Positions 26,939 through 35,201 of a stretch of 64,000 bases of DNA are shown here, one piece after another (position 1 is the first letter of the stretch; each line of letters opens with the position of its first letter). This DNA comes from DRWZ01 sp964601505. GTDB lineage: Bacteria > Calescibacteriota > Calescibacteriia > Calescibacteriales > Calescibacteriaceae. The position numbers were made by a program, and so were the translations under genes. Below the pieces are notes generated by a model. That model was not told where the DNA came from and did not search any database. It saw only the letters and a list, made by a program, of their open reading frames with translations. The stretch lies in contig CAZRNR010000004.1 of the NCBI GenBank assembly GCA_964601505.1, positions 6,858 through 70,857 of the forward strand, given 5' to 3'.

Positions 26939-27922
26939 CTACGATAGTTTTCTAAGAAAATCTTCTACATCTTCTACTATCTTGGTTTTTGCAAGCTTCC
27001 CTTCTATCAAATCCAGATGACCAGCTTCATACTCTCTATAAAGCTTTACTGAAGAGGAAACAATGTCAACTATTGGCTTTACAGATATCGGGGGTGCAAC
27101 CTTATCAAGCGTTCCAGCTAAAGCAAACAATGGTAAAGATATGTCCTTAAATCTCTTACTATAATCAATCTTACCATCAAACGAAGTTATCCTTTTGTCT
27201 GAAGCCCAAATGAGAAGTTGGACAAGCAATCTAGGAGAGGTAAACTCAAATCCTTTAACAAGTTTTTCCCAAAAATCCCATGCACTTTCAAAATTCTTCG
27301 TGTATGAAGGATATAGGGGGGAAATTTTCAATACCTTCTTATTCATCATCAAAGGAATTCCAGCGAGTCCAAACATCCCCATAAGCTTCATCCCGAATTC
27401 TCTTGGCCAAAAATAATATATAACTGATGAAAAAGGAACTTTGCGCAAAATCTTTGCAATTCCGCCGAAAAACTGAATTACTCCAACTCCCCTACCAAAA
27501 TGAACTGGACTCCCAAAAGTCAATATCGCATGAACTCTATCGGGGAAGAAAGAAGAAAAAACATAAGAACATATCCCACCAAGTGAGTGTCCAGCAAGAA
27601 CTACCTTATCTATACCAACCCTTGACCTTATGAAAGCAACAGCAGAATCTATATCTTTAAAGACAAAATCCTCAAATGTGTAGTTATAGTATAGATTACG
27701 AATCCTTGAATATCCAGAACCTCTCAGATCTATGGAGAAAACATGAAAGCCCTTGTCTCTCAGAATTGGAGCAACCCCCCCACTTCTTCCATGCCAACTC
27801 AAATTATTCTGTGCGAAACCATGTATCAAAAGAATAGGGAATTTATAACTTAAATTATTCGGCTCCCACTCAATCACGCCCACTTTGAAACCATCGTAAG
27901 TTCTTACATAATGAACTTTCAT
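26939..27922 (-). CDS. Alpha/beta-fold hydrolase
   Basis: The protein has LLIHGFAQNNLSWHG (oxyanion loop), LAGHSLGGICSYVF (nucleophile elbow serine), AGTLDKVAPP (acid) and YEAGHLDLIEG (histidine), so a complete Ser-Asp-His triad. A lid-like helical insert lies between about residues 170 and 250. It is probably an esterase or lipase; PHA-synthase-like members share the fold. ATG 27922 (MKVHYVRTYDG) is preferred over an in-frame TTG 13 codons upstream. A copy of the ~80-bp repeat lies 66 bases upstream in the same orientation. Confidence 0.85.
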   Translation of the reverse strand: MKVHYVRTYDGFKVGVIEWEPNNLSYKFPILLIHGFAQNNLSWHGRSGGVAPILRDKGFHVFSIDLRGSGYSRIRNLYYNYTFEDFVFKDIDSAVAFIRSRVGIDKVVLAGHSLGGICSYVFSSFFPDRVHAILTFGSPVHFGRGVGVIQFFGGIAKILRKVPFSSVIYYFWPREFGMKLMGMFGLAGIPLMMNKKVLKISPLYPSYTKNFESAWDFWEKLVKGFEFTSPRLLVQLLIWASDKRITSFDGKIDYSKRFKDISLPLFALAGTLDKVAPPISVKPIVDIVSSSVKLYREYEAGHLDLIEGKLAKTKIVEDVEDFLRKLS

Positions 27923-27988
27923 AAATCCAAAATGTAAAACATAAATTAAAAAATTTCTCAAATCGGAAAATATCTAAATAATAACGAA

Positions 27989-28066
27989 TTAACTGCTGTG
28001 TCAAAAAATTTTTATCCTCTAATTACAATGCTAGAGGAAATTGACAATTTTTGGTACATTTGACAA
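27989..28066 (-). repeat. Copy B of the dispersed regulatory-looking repeat
   Basis: On the minus strand this sequence matches 13982-14066 (five mismatches over ~65 bases by my count) with the same nested dyads, here TCCTCT with AGAGGA, and the same TTGACA. It ends 66 bases before the alpha/beta hydrolase ATG, in the gene's orientation, mirroring copy A. Confidence 0.75.
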
Positions 28067-28181
28067 GTAATTAACTAAACAAAGTAATTCAAAATACAAG
28101 TGAAAATCCGTGAAAGCAAAATCCACAGATCAAGTATAAATAAACTAGAGAAAATGGATCAGATGAAATATGCTAATGAAT

Positions 28182-29693
28182 TTATTCTTTCAGCTCAACA
28201 GTGTAATCCTCTACTACAGGATTCACAAAGAAGTCAAATAGCTCTCCGTTGATCTGACCACCAGGCTTTACTATATATGATTTTGCAACCCTGACATCCT
28301 TTACAGCCACACCTATCTTTCTCAATTTTTCAGCTATAGTTTTACCCTCCGGGTCAAAAACATCTTCTTTCTTTCTAACCTGGATCTCAATAGGAAGAGA
28401 AAGAGCTTTATCAAATATGAAGTCCACGTACTGAAGCTTTACAGATTCGAGTCGTTCAGAGATAATCTGAGCTGTCTTCTTGTCTTCCTTCTCAAGCATA
28501 GAAATAAGCGCCGATTTAAAATCCGGGAATTTACCTTCAACAACAGAAAATGATGCCCTCTGAATAATCTTATAGGCTTTTTCTCTATCATAACCAGAAA
28601 GAACCATCTCAAAAAGAGCACGGGAAGAAAGGATCATATCTTTTGAAATCTCAAGGTTCTCCCTTACCTTATTTTCATCTATCTTTAAACCCTCAAGAAG
28701 TAATTTCAACCTCATAAGAGCAAAATCTGAAAGAACACACATCTGTGGGAACAAAACCCTTTCAGCAGATGAATGAGAAATATCCCTTTCCATAAGGAGA
28801 GGAATATTTTCAAGGACAGGTATGCATGTGCTCCTTATAACGCGAGATATTCCGGTTAAATTCTCGGAGAGGACTGGATTCCTTTTGTGAGGCATCACAG
28901 AAGATCCCATTTGTTCTTCCTGGAATGGTTCCATCATCTCGCTGATTTCAGTCATCTGCGAAATTCTTATGTTCAAAGCCAACCTTTCTATAGCGGACGC
29001 CAGCAAAGAACATCCGAGAACAAACAGAGCATACCTATCTCTTGGAACGACTTGAGTTGGGACAGGTTCTGGCTTGAGACCAAATTTTGCCAAAGCATAC
29101 TCCTCAACCTCAGGTGGAACAGTACTATATATACCAACTGCCCCAGAAATCTTACCAAATCGCATATTTTCCCTTGCAAATAAAAGCGTCTTCCTTACTC
29201 TACGAAACTCAGCATAATGAGATAGAAACTTCATACCTAAAGTAGTGGGTTCTGCATGCACGCCGTGGGTTCTCCCAACAGCAATAAAACTTCTGTATCT
29301 TTCACTCAAATCTTTTAACACATCTTCAACATCTTGAACCCCCTGAATAATGAAATCGCAAGACTTTAAGCATTGTATAGAGAATGCAGTATCCATTATA
29401 TCAGATGATGTAACACCAAGATGGACAAAACGCCTTGCAACTTCGGAAACTTTTTTCTCAATAACTCTAACAAATGCAGTTACCTCATGCCTTGTCTTAA
29501 ATTCCTCCTCCTTAACTTCCTCCGGCTTTATCTCAACTTTTTTTATCTCTTCTGGAACCTTAGGCGGAACTACTCCGAGATTTGCCCAACCCTCCAAGAT
29601 TGCAGATTCTATATCTCTCCAAATCTTGTATTTTTCTTCATCCCTCCAGATCTTTAACATCCTATCACTTTTGTAGCGTGTTATCCAATCCAT
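28182..29693 (-). CDS. purB: Adenylosuccinate lyase fused to a C-terminal PurS domain
   Basis: The first ~435 residues are adenylosuccinate lyase, which cleaves SAICAR and adenylosuccinate in purine synthesis. TTLGMKFLSHYAEFRR, QEEQMGSSVMPHKRNP and AVGIYSTVPPEVEEYA are conserved. The last 68 residues (28185-28388) align with PurS, the small subunit of FGAM synthase, via DVFDPEGKTIAEKL, VKDVRVAKSY and NPVVEDYTVEL. ATG 29693 gives a normal PurB N-terminus (MDWITRYKSDRM). The in-frame GTG at 29792 would overlap the divergent glycosyltransferase and is rejected. No other pur gene is in the window. Confidence 0.93.
   Translation of the reverse strand: MDWITRYKSDRMLKIWRDEEKYKIWRDIESAILEGWANLGVVPPKVPEEIKKVEIKPEEVKEEEFKTRHEVTAFVRVIEKKVSEVARRFVHLGVTSSDIMDTAFSIQCLKSCDFIIQGVQDVEDVLKDLSERYRSFIAVGRTHGVHAEPTTLGMKFLSHYAEFRRVRKTLLFARENMRFGKISGAVGIYSTVPPEVEEYALAKFGLKPEPVPTQVVPRDRYALFVLGCSLLASAIERLALNIRISQMTEISEMMEPFQEEQMGSSVMPHKRNPVLSENLTGISRVIRSTCIPVLENIPLLMERDISHSSAERVLFPQMCVLSDFALMRLKLLLEGLKIDENKVRENLEISKDMILSSRALFEMVLSGYDREKAYKIIQRASFSVVEGKFPDFKSALISMLEKEDKKTAQIISERLESVKLQYVDFIFDKALSLPIEIQVRKKEDVFDPEGKTIAEKLRKIGVAVKDVRVAKSYIVKPGGQINGELFDFFVNPVVEDYTVELKE
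28185..28388 (-). other. PurS-like domain at the C-terminus of PurB
   Basis: It encodes 68 residues beginning EIQVRKKEDVFDPEGKTIAE. The pattern DPxGKxI, VKDVRVxKxY and NPVVEDYxVEL is that of free-standing ~80-residue PurS proteins. The helix region before FFVNP is shortened. Confidence 0.8.
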
Positions 29694-29765
29694 AAATAAA
29701 AAACTAAATCCAATAATTTCAACCTTTGAATATTCAAATTTTTCTCCAAAATAATATTCTGCTGA

Positions 29766-30821
29766 ATGCGTATTCTTTTGCTTTTCAATCACGGAAATGT
29801 GATTGGCGGCGGGGAAATATCATTTATAAGGTATATAAATCATCTCTCTTCTACACGAAAAGATATAGATATTCGTGTTTTTGTTCCTCAGGAAGCACAA
29901 AACAGTTTAATAAAATTTCTCAAATTAGACGAAGAAAAAATAATTTCGTTCAAACTACCGTCATTTAAATCAAACCCTCGTGATATAGTATTTACTACTC
30001 TGCAAATGCACAGGATCATTAAAAATTTTAAGCCACAAATTGCACACGCAAACGGCTCACGCATAGCACTCTACATAAATCTCTCAAAAATCTTTACAGA
30101 AACAAAAACAATCTGGCATGTAAGAATTAGTCAAAAAGATTTAATTGACCCACTGCTAATGTTTCTCTCAGATGGAATAATAGCTAACTCCCAAAAAACA
30201 TTAAAAACAAGATTCAGAACAACAAAAAAAATCAGAGTAATATATAACGGATTTGATATAAATGAAATAAAAGAAAAGGTTAAGAAGACACCTGAAAAAA
30301 GTCAAGAAATAGTGATTAGCTCTGCTGGAAGACTTGAACCAGGGAAAGGATTTGAATACCTCCTAAACTTCACTGAAATTCTCTCGCAAAAAGAAAACAT
30401 AAAAGTAGTACTAGCAGGAGAAGGTCCTATGAAAAAAATTCTAAAAAGCATACCCAAAAATCAAAAAATTCTATTTCCCGGATATATGAATATTGAAGAA
30501 ATTCTTGGTATGTCCCACATAATATGCTTTCCTTCCCTTGTTGATTCATTCGGAAATTTAGTAGTTGAGTCAATGATAGCAGGAAAACCGTGTATGGTCT
30601 CAAAATACTGCGGAGCTTCTGAAATATATCCAATAAAAGAGCTTATCTTTGATCCAAAAATCTATGAGGAATTTAAAAAAAGCTTCACCTTTGCAAAAGA
30701 TAATATTGATAACTCACAAGTAAAAGAAACCCTACAAAGAGAAGCAAAAAGATATTCAATACAAGAACACTGTCAAAACACTCTGAAGTTTTACAATGAT
30801 ATATTGATAAAATCAAAATGA
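29766..30821 (+). CDS. Family 4-type glycosyltransferase (GT-B fold)
   Basis: The 351-residue protein starts MRILLLFNHGNVIGGGE (N-terminal Rossmann domain). The C-terminal donor-binding domain has ISSAGRLEPGKGFEYLL, VLAGEGPMKKIL and the E-x7-E region in SLVDSFGNLVVESMIAGKP. It is a retaining transferase, probably acting on lipopolysaccharide or capsule. Donor and acceptor are unknown. It is divergent from purB and followed by a GC hairpin. Confidence 0.87.
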   Translation: MRILLLFNHGNVIGGGEISFIRYINHLSSTRKDIDIRVFVPQEAQNSLIKFLKLDEEKIISFKLPSFKSNPRDIVFTTLQMHRIIKNFKPQIAHANGSRIALYINLSKIFTETKTIWHVRISQKDLIDPLLMFLSDGIIANSQKTLKTRFRTTKKIRVIYNGFDINEIKEKVKKTPEKSQEIVISSAGRLEPGKGFEYLLNFTEILSQKENIKVVLAGEGPMKKILKSIPKNQKILFPGYMNIEEILGMSHIICFPSLVDSFGNLVVESMIAGKPCMVSKYCGASEIYPIKELIFDPKIYEEFKKSFTFAKDNIDNSQVKETLQREAKRYSIQEHCQNTLKFYNDILIKSK

Positions 30822-30823
30822 GC

Positions 30824-30841
30824 GGGGCCAAACAAGGCCCC
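30824..30841. terminator. GC-rich hairpin between convergent genes
   Basis: GGGGCC (30824-30829) pairs with GGCCCC (30836-30841) around the loop AAACAA. It lies between the glycosyltransferase stop and the end of a minus-strand gene. There is no long T run on either side, so it may act as a weak or factor-assisted bidirectional terminator. Confidence 0.6.
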
Positions 30842-30879
30842 AAATACTTATCTACGCTTTATCTTAATTGCATTACCTT

Positions 30880-31233
30880 TTACCTTATCTTTGAAACTAT
30901 CACATAGTTTGTCTTCGTCACCTTTCCGGTCATAGGGAGAACAGCATCTGCTTCATCAGCAGCAGACTCAAGAATCTCCACATAAGCCTCCCTTTGCAAT
31001 GAAGTAGCAGGATCAGTACCAGTAAAAGCAAAGATTATATCAAATAGGAAAAAGGTCCAACCGCATTTCTGAACCTTCTTTCCTGTTATTATCTCATAAT
31101 CCTTGCCAAGCTCAAGAGGTGAAAAAGCTATAGATGAAGAATAATTAACTGCTGGGATTGATAAGTACTTAGTTGTACAACCCACCGATATAACTAAAAA
31201 CTAATAGCAAAAGTGATAAAAAAACTTCTTCAT
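30880..31233 (-). pseudogene. Small lipoprotein gene with a frame-disrupted signal peptide
   Basis: From GTG 31185 the frame encodes a 101-residue body starting GCTTKYLSIP. A good Shine-Dalgarno and ATG lie upstream at 31233, but the ATG frame reaches TAG at codon 11. Adding one T to the T7 run (plus-strand 31218-31224) and removing one G from GGG (31181-31183) would give MKKFFLSLLLLVFSYIGGC, an ideal lipoprotein signal. The body (CGWTFFLFDIIF, LQREAYVEILESAADEADAV) resembles small TRL-like periplasmic lipoproteins. It is either decayed, recoded or affected by two base errors. Confidence 0.5.
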
Positions 31234-31453
31234 AGCTTTATAATACCTCCTTTATAAGCCTTTTTCCATCTGTTTTTAGGCTAGTGTCTTGAAGAGTCAA
31301 AAAACCCCCTGACCAACCTAAACCAGACTCAACAAAATTTGAGAAACTGGATTATAAATATCAAACAAAAAAACAAGAAAACTAAAACAGGCAAACAAGA
31401 TAAAACATCGGTAAAATCTAAAAAACTCACCAAAAGTTTTAGAGAAATAAAAT

Positions 31454-32503
31454 ATGGACAAAATTAAAGCAACAATAATAGGTCCACGCGGGTACACAGG
31501 TGCAGAACTCATAAGGATACTTACAAACCACCCTAAAATAAACGGGATAAACCTACTTTCGCTGCAAGAAGAAGGTGAAATATATGAGGCTCTACCCTCC
31601 TTCAGGAAATATATAGAAAATCTGACCATAAGAAAATTTTCACCGGAAATTCTAGAAGATTCAGAGGTTATTTTTCTATGTCTTGAGCAAAACAATGCCC
31701 ACAAGATCCTTGCTCAAATGATAGAAAAAGGAATAAAAAAGTTTGTGATAGATCTATCTCCTGATTTCAGATTCAAAGAAATCAGCAAGTACAAAGAAAT
31801 ATACAAGTTTGAACACTCCAGCCCATCGCTGTTAGAAAGAACATCTTACGGACTGACTGAGCTTTATAGAGAAGAAATAATAAAGTCAGATATCGTAGCG
31901 AATCCCGGATGCTATCCGACTGGTTTTATTCTGGGAGTAGCTCCGCTACTTTCAATCCCAAAATATAGAGAACAAATTCAAGATTTCATAATAGATTCCA
32001 AGAGCGGAGTTACTGGTGCAGGAAGAAAAGCTTTATCACATCTTACATTAGGATACCTTTCGGAAAACATAAAAGTTTATGCTTTCACAGAACACAGGCA
32101 TGTTCCAGAAATCATAGAAAAAATTAAAGAAAAATTCGGTGTTGAGAAACCAGTTTTATTTAATGCTCAGCTAATCCCAGCCAAGCGCGGCATATTGCAA
32201 ACGATATGGATCAGGCTTCACTCACCCCCAGACCAGAACGAAATTTTTTCAGCATATGAAAAATTCTCATCTGAAAACTACTTCTTTGACTTCCTTGGCG
32301 AAGAACTTCCAGATATATACTCAGTTCAAGGAACAAACTTTATAAGAGTCGGAATGAGGATACATAAAAACTATATAATGATTGTAGCCAGCATAGATAA
32401 TCTTGTAAAGGGAGCAAGTGGGCAAGCAGTTCAAAACATGAATATAAAATTTGGATTCGATGAAAAGGAAGGACTGAAAAATCTTCCCCCGTCAAATGTT
32501 TAA
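31454..32503 (+). CDS. argC: N-acetyl-gamma-glutamyl-phosphate reductase
   Basis: ArgC reduces N-acetylglutamyl phosphate with NADPH in arginine synthesis. GPRGYTGAELIRILTNHP is the NADP loop. The active-site cysteine is C153 in ANPGCYPTGFILG, and EHRHVPEI contains the catalytic histidine. The length of 349 residues is normal. No other arg gene is adjacent. It is preceded by ~220 bases without a gene and followed by a GC hairpin. Confidence 0.96.
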   Translation: MDKIKATIIGPRGYTGAELIRILTNHPKINGINLLSLQEEGEIYEALPSFRKYIENLTIRKFSPEILEDSEVIFLCLEQNNAHKILAQMIEKGIKKFVIDLSPDFRFKEISKYKEIYKFEHSSPSLLERTSYGLTELYREEIIKSDIVANPGCYPTGFILGVAPLLSIPKYREQIQDFIIDSKSGVTGAGRKALSHLTLGYLSENIKVYAFTEHRHVPEIIEKIKEKFGVEKPVLFNAQLIPAKRGILQTIWIRLHSPPDQNEIFSAYEKFSSENYFFDFLGEELPDIYSVQGTNFIRVGMRIHKNYIMIVASIDNLVKGASGQAVQNMNIKFGFDEKEGLKNLPPSNV

Positions 32504-32508
32504 ATTTG

Positions 32509-32527
32509 GGGGGAGATAAACTCCCCC
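32509..32527. terminator. GC-rich hairpin between argC and the TRL-like gene
   Basis: GGGGGAG (32509-32515) pairs with CTCCCCC (32521-32527) around ATAAA. It separates two convergent genes. As at 30.8 kb, no clear T tract follows. Confidence 0.65.
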
Positions 32528-32537
32528 AGGAACCTAC

Positions 32538-32843
32538 CTATTCACCTGTAACCAAAACACAATAAGTTCCAAAAAGGCCAAGTACATTTGTCATTTTATA
32601 GTCTATACTGGTTACCTTCTTTATACCAGCTTTTTTTGCTGCTTGTCCCGCACTTGCATCACCTGTAGCTATAAGCCCCAGAATATTCGTAACACATTCC
32701 TCCGCAGATTTACTACCTATCTCCTGCTGATGATCTCCCGTATGGAAGGAAACGTTAGTGTATAAACCACCAAGAAGAGGATTAACCATACAACCTCCCA
32801 ATACAAAAGAAAGCACTAATACTGATAATGCCTTCTTCATCAT
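32538..32843 (-). CDS. TRL-like small lipoprotein
   Basis: The 101-residue protein has a signal with lipobox VLGGC and a mature domain of the TRL-like family, seen in GLIATGDASAGQAAKKAGI, TSIDYKMTNVLG and TYCVLVTGE. TRL-like proteins are small periplasmic or outer-membrane lipoproteins of unknown function. A Shine-Dalgarno GGAGGT precedes the double ATG. It lies close to the frame-disrupted lipoprotein gene across argC. Confidence 0.8.
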   Translation of the reverse strand: MMKKALSVLVLSFVLGGCMVNPLLGGLYTNVSFHTGDHQQEIGSKSAEECVTNILGLIATGDASAGQAAKKAGIKKVTSIDYKMTNVLGLFGTYCVLVTGE

Positions 32844-33139
32844 ATTGGTTCACCTCCGACTTTAATTTTTCACAAGGAAAATTTTTCATGTAATTTTCAA
32901 CAAATTCTCTAAAATTTTCTCGCTTTACGAAAGCAAATATTTTTGAAATAAAAAAAATAAATAATTTACTTTGTTGAATAAATAAGTGGAGCAAAAGCTG
33001 ACGTCTGAGTTTTCCGAAAAACTATAATATAACTTCACAAACCTACAAGGAAAAAAACCATTCAAATCAATCCTGTCTCCATACAAAAAACGGATAAAAA
33101 TTCCCAGATAAGTGATAAAAATCTCTATATAATACCAAT

Positions 33140-34432
33140 TTACACATCTTTCAGCTTTCCCGAAAGAAAATCGTCATAAGCGGAAAGATCAAAATATCCA
33201 TGTCCACAGAAATTGAAGATGATGATTTTTTCCTCTTTGTTTTTTTTACACTCAAGAGCTAAATCTATCACCTTCTTTATTGCATGAGCAGCTTCTGGAG
33301 CAGGTAAAAGTCCCTCAACCCTTGCAAAAGTCAAAGCTGCATCAAAAACTTCAGTTTGCTTATACGCACAAGCTTTTATCACACCCTCATTATAGAGCAA
33401 ACACACAATCGGAGAATCTCCATGATAACGAAGCCCTCCAGCATGAATCGGTGGGGGAACGAAATCATGCCCCAGAGTGTACATCTTCAAAAGTGGAGTC
33501 AGCCCTGCTGAATCTCCATAGTCATACCTATAATCTCCTTTTGTCAGAGTCGGACAGGCTTCAGGCTCAACTGCCCAAACTTCAAGGTTTTTCCTTTTTC
33601 CCTCCAATTTGTCTCTTATGAAAGGAAAAGAAAGCCCAGCAAAATTACTCCCCCCTCCAACCGCTCCAACTATAATATCAGGATAAAGACCTATCTTCTC
33701 AAACTGCTCCTTCGCCTCAAGACCTATCACTGTCTGGTGCAAAAGAACATGGTTCAGAACACTTCCCAAAGAGTAATTTATCTCAGGAGAAGAAAGAGCA
33801 TCCTCTATAGCTTCAGATATAGCTATTCCAAGACTTCCGGGATGTTCCCTGTTAGCTTGTAAAAACTTTCTTCCCGAGTTCGTTCTATCACTTGGAGACG
33901 GGATAACCTCTGCTCCATATGTTTGCATAAGAACTCTTCTTGCTGGCTTTTGGTTGTAGCTTACTCTGACCATATATACTCTTGCTTTTAAACCAAAGAA
34001 AGCACAGGCAAAAGAAAGAGCACTTCCCCATTGTCCAGCTCCCGTTTCAGTCGTCAAAACCTTAATACCAGATATCTTATTGTAGTAAGCCTGAGCTACG
34101 GCAGTGTTTGGCTTATGACTCCCAGTCGGCGATATACTCTCATTTTTGAAAAAGATCTTCGCCGGTGTATCAAGATATCTCTCTAACCTAACAGCTCTGT
34201 GCAAAGGAGTTGGTCTCCAAATTGAATATATCTTCAAAACTTCCTCCGGAATATCAATCCATTCCTCACCAGACATCTCTTGTTCCAAAAGAGCTGGAGG
34301 AAAAATAGCTGCTAACCTCTCCGGAGCAACGGGTTGTTTTGTCTCTGGATCAAGTGGAGGATCCAATGGACGAGGTAAAAACGGTAAAATATTAAACCAC
34401 CTTCTCGGAATATTCTCTATTTCAACCTTCAT
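33140..34432 (-). CDS. trpB2: Tryptophan synthase beta chain, TrpB2 type
   Basis: The 430-residue PLP enzyme is of the TrpB2 class: a long N-terminal region (RRWFNILPFLPRPLDPPLDP), the Schiff-base lysine in GSHKPNTAVAQAYY, and the phosphate loop GAVGGGSNFAG. TrpB2 enzymes typically act without TrpA and use free indole and serine, or have serine-deaminating activity. No trpA is present. The RidA-DUF309 gene lies 47 bases upstream on the same strand, which fits removal of a 2-aminoacrylate by-product. Confidence 0.92.
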   Translation of the reverse strand: MKVEIENIPRRWFNILPFLPRPLDPPLDPETKQPVAPERLAAIFPPALLEQEMSGEEWIDIPEEVLKIYSIWRPTPLHRAVRLERYLDTPAKIFFKNESISPTGSHKPNTAVAQAYYNKISGIKVLTTETGAGQWGSALSFACAFFGLKARVYMVRVSYNQKPARRVLMQTYGAEVIPSPSDRTNSGRKFLQANREHPGSLGIAISEAIEDALSSPEINYSLGSVLNHVLLHQTVIGLEAKEQFEKIGLYPDIIVGAVGGGSNFAGLSFPFIRDKLEGKRKNLEVWAVEPEACPTLTKGDYRYDYGDSAGLTPLLKMYTLGHDFVPPPIHAGGLRYHGDSPIVCLLYNEGVIKACAYKQTEVFDAALTFARVEGLLPAPEAAHAIKKVIDLALECKKNKEEKIIIFNFCGHGYFDLSAYDDFLSGKLKDV

Positions 34433-34479
34433 TTACTGAATGTTTCTCCAAAAAAAACCTTTTATAAAATTTTCAAAAA

Positions 34480-35145
34480 TCAACCTAAAATAGAAGAAAC
34501 AGATCTTACAAAGTCTTTCAGGATCTTTAAAATATCCTCAGAAGATCCTCTGGAATTCAAAATCCTCTTTCTCCAATCCGATTCCAATTTAAATCTACTA
34601 TCCTTTGAAATCTTCTCAAGAGCCTTTTTAAGAAGATCCTGAGAAAAATCTTTATACATAAGTCTCATACAAAAAGCAGAAAGAATAGCCAAACCCTGAT
34701 AAAGCTCTCTTCTATCTTTCTTCCATGCCTTTTCAAAATACTCATGAGCAGAAGAAAAATCATCTTTCAGAAAATGATAACAACCTGCATAAAACAAAGA
34801 GACTGGTTTCCCAAGATAAGCAAAAACCTCAATTTCAATCAAAGCTCCTTTAGGGAGTGAAGAAACTCCAACAGTAGATCTTGCAGGAAGGATGTCCCGA
34901 AAAAATTCTTCCCAAACAGAATTTATATCAGAAAATCTCTCTATCTGCGTTGTGAATATCGTCGCTTTTATCACATCATTTAATTCAAGACCTATACTTG
35001 ATAATATAGCCTTTATGTTCTCAAGAGCGCTTCTGGTCTGATGAACTATATCTTTTACACCAACATCTCCAATCTGTCCAGACAAAAATACAATATCTCC
35101 TCCAAACTTGAAGAGAGAATATGGACCTACAGGCTTTGGAACCAT
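34480..35145 (-). CDS. RidA enamine deaminase fused to a DUF309-like domain
   Basis: Residues 1-113 are RidA (YjgF): VFLSGQIG, the LENIKAILSSIGLELNDV helix, the active-site R89 in LPARSTVGV and GALIEIEVFAYLG. RidA hydrolyses reactive enamines made by PLP enzymes. Residues ~116-182 resemble DUF309: LFYAGCYHFLKDDFSSAHEY then W141 and LYQGLAILSAF, the family's HE...W...QGL pattern. A charged helical tail follows. It is upstream of and co-directional with trpB2. Confidence 0.8.
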   Translation of the reverse strand: MVPKPVGPYSLFKFGGDIVFLSGQIGDVGVKDIVHQTRSALENIKAILSSIGLELNDVIKATIFTTQIERFSDINSVWEEFFRDILPARSTVGVSSLPKGALIEIEVFAYLGKPVSLFYAGCYHFLKDDFSSAHEYFEKAWKKDRRELYQGLAILSAFCMRLMYKDFSQDLLKKALEKISKDSRFKLESDWRKRILNSRGSSEDILKILKDFVRSVSSILG

Positions 35146-35201
35146 AGTCTCAAATTTCTGAATTCAGCGAAAATTTCTGGTATTTTTCACAAATATGAGC
35201 T

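Noticed and set aside
28182..29792. Longer purB from a GTG at 29792
   Set aside because: It would overlap the divergent glycosyltransferase start, and the added residues do not match adenylosuccinate lyase; ATG 29693 gives the normal N-terminus.
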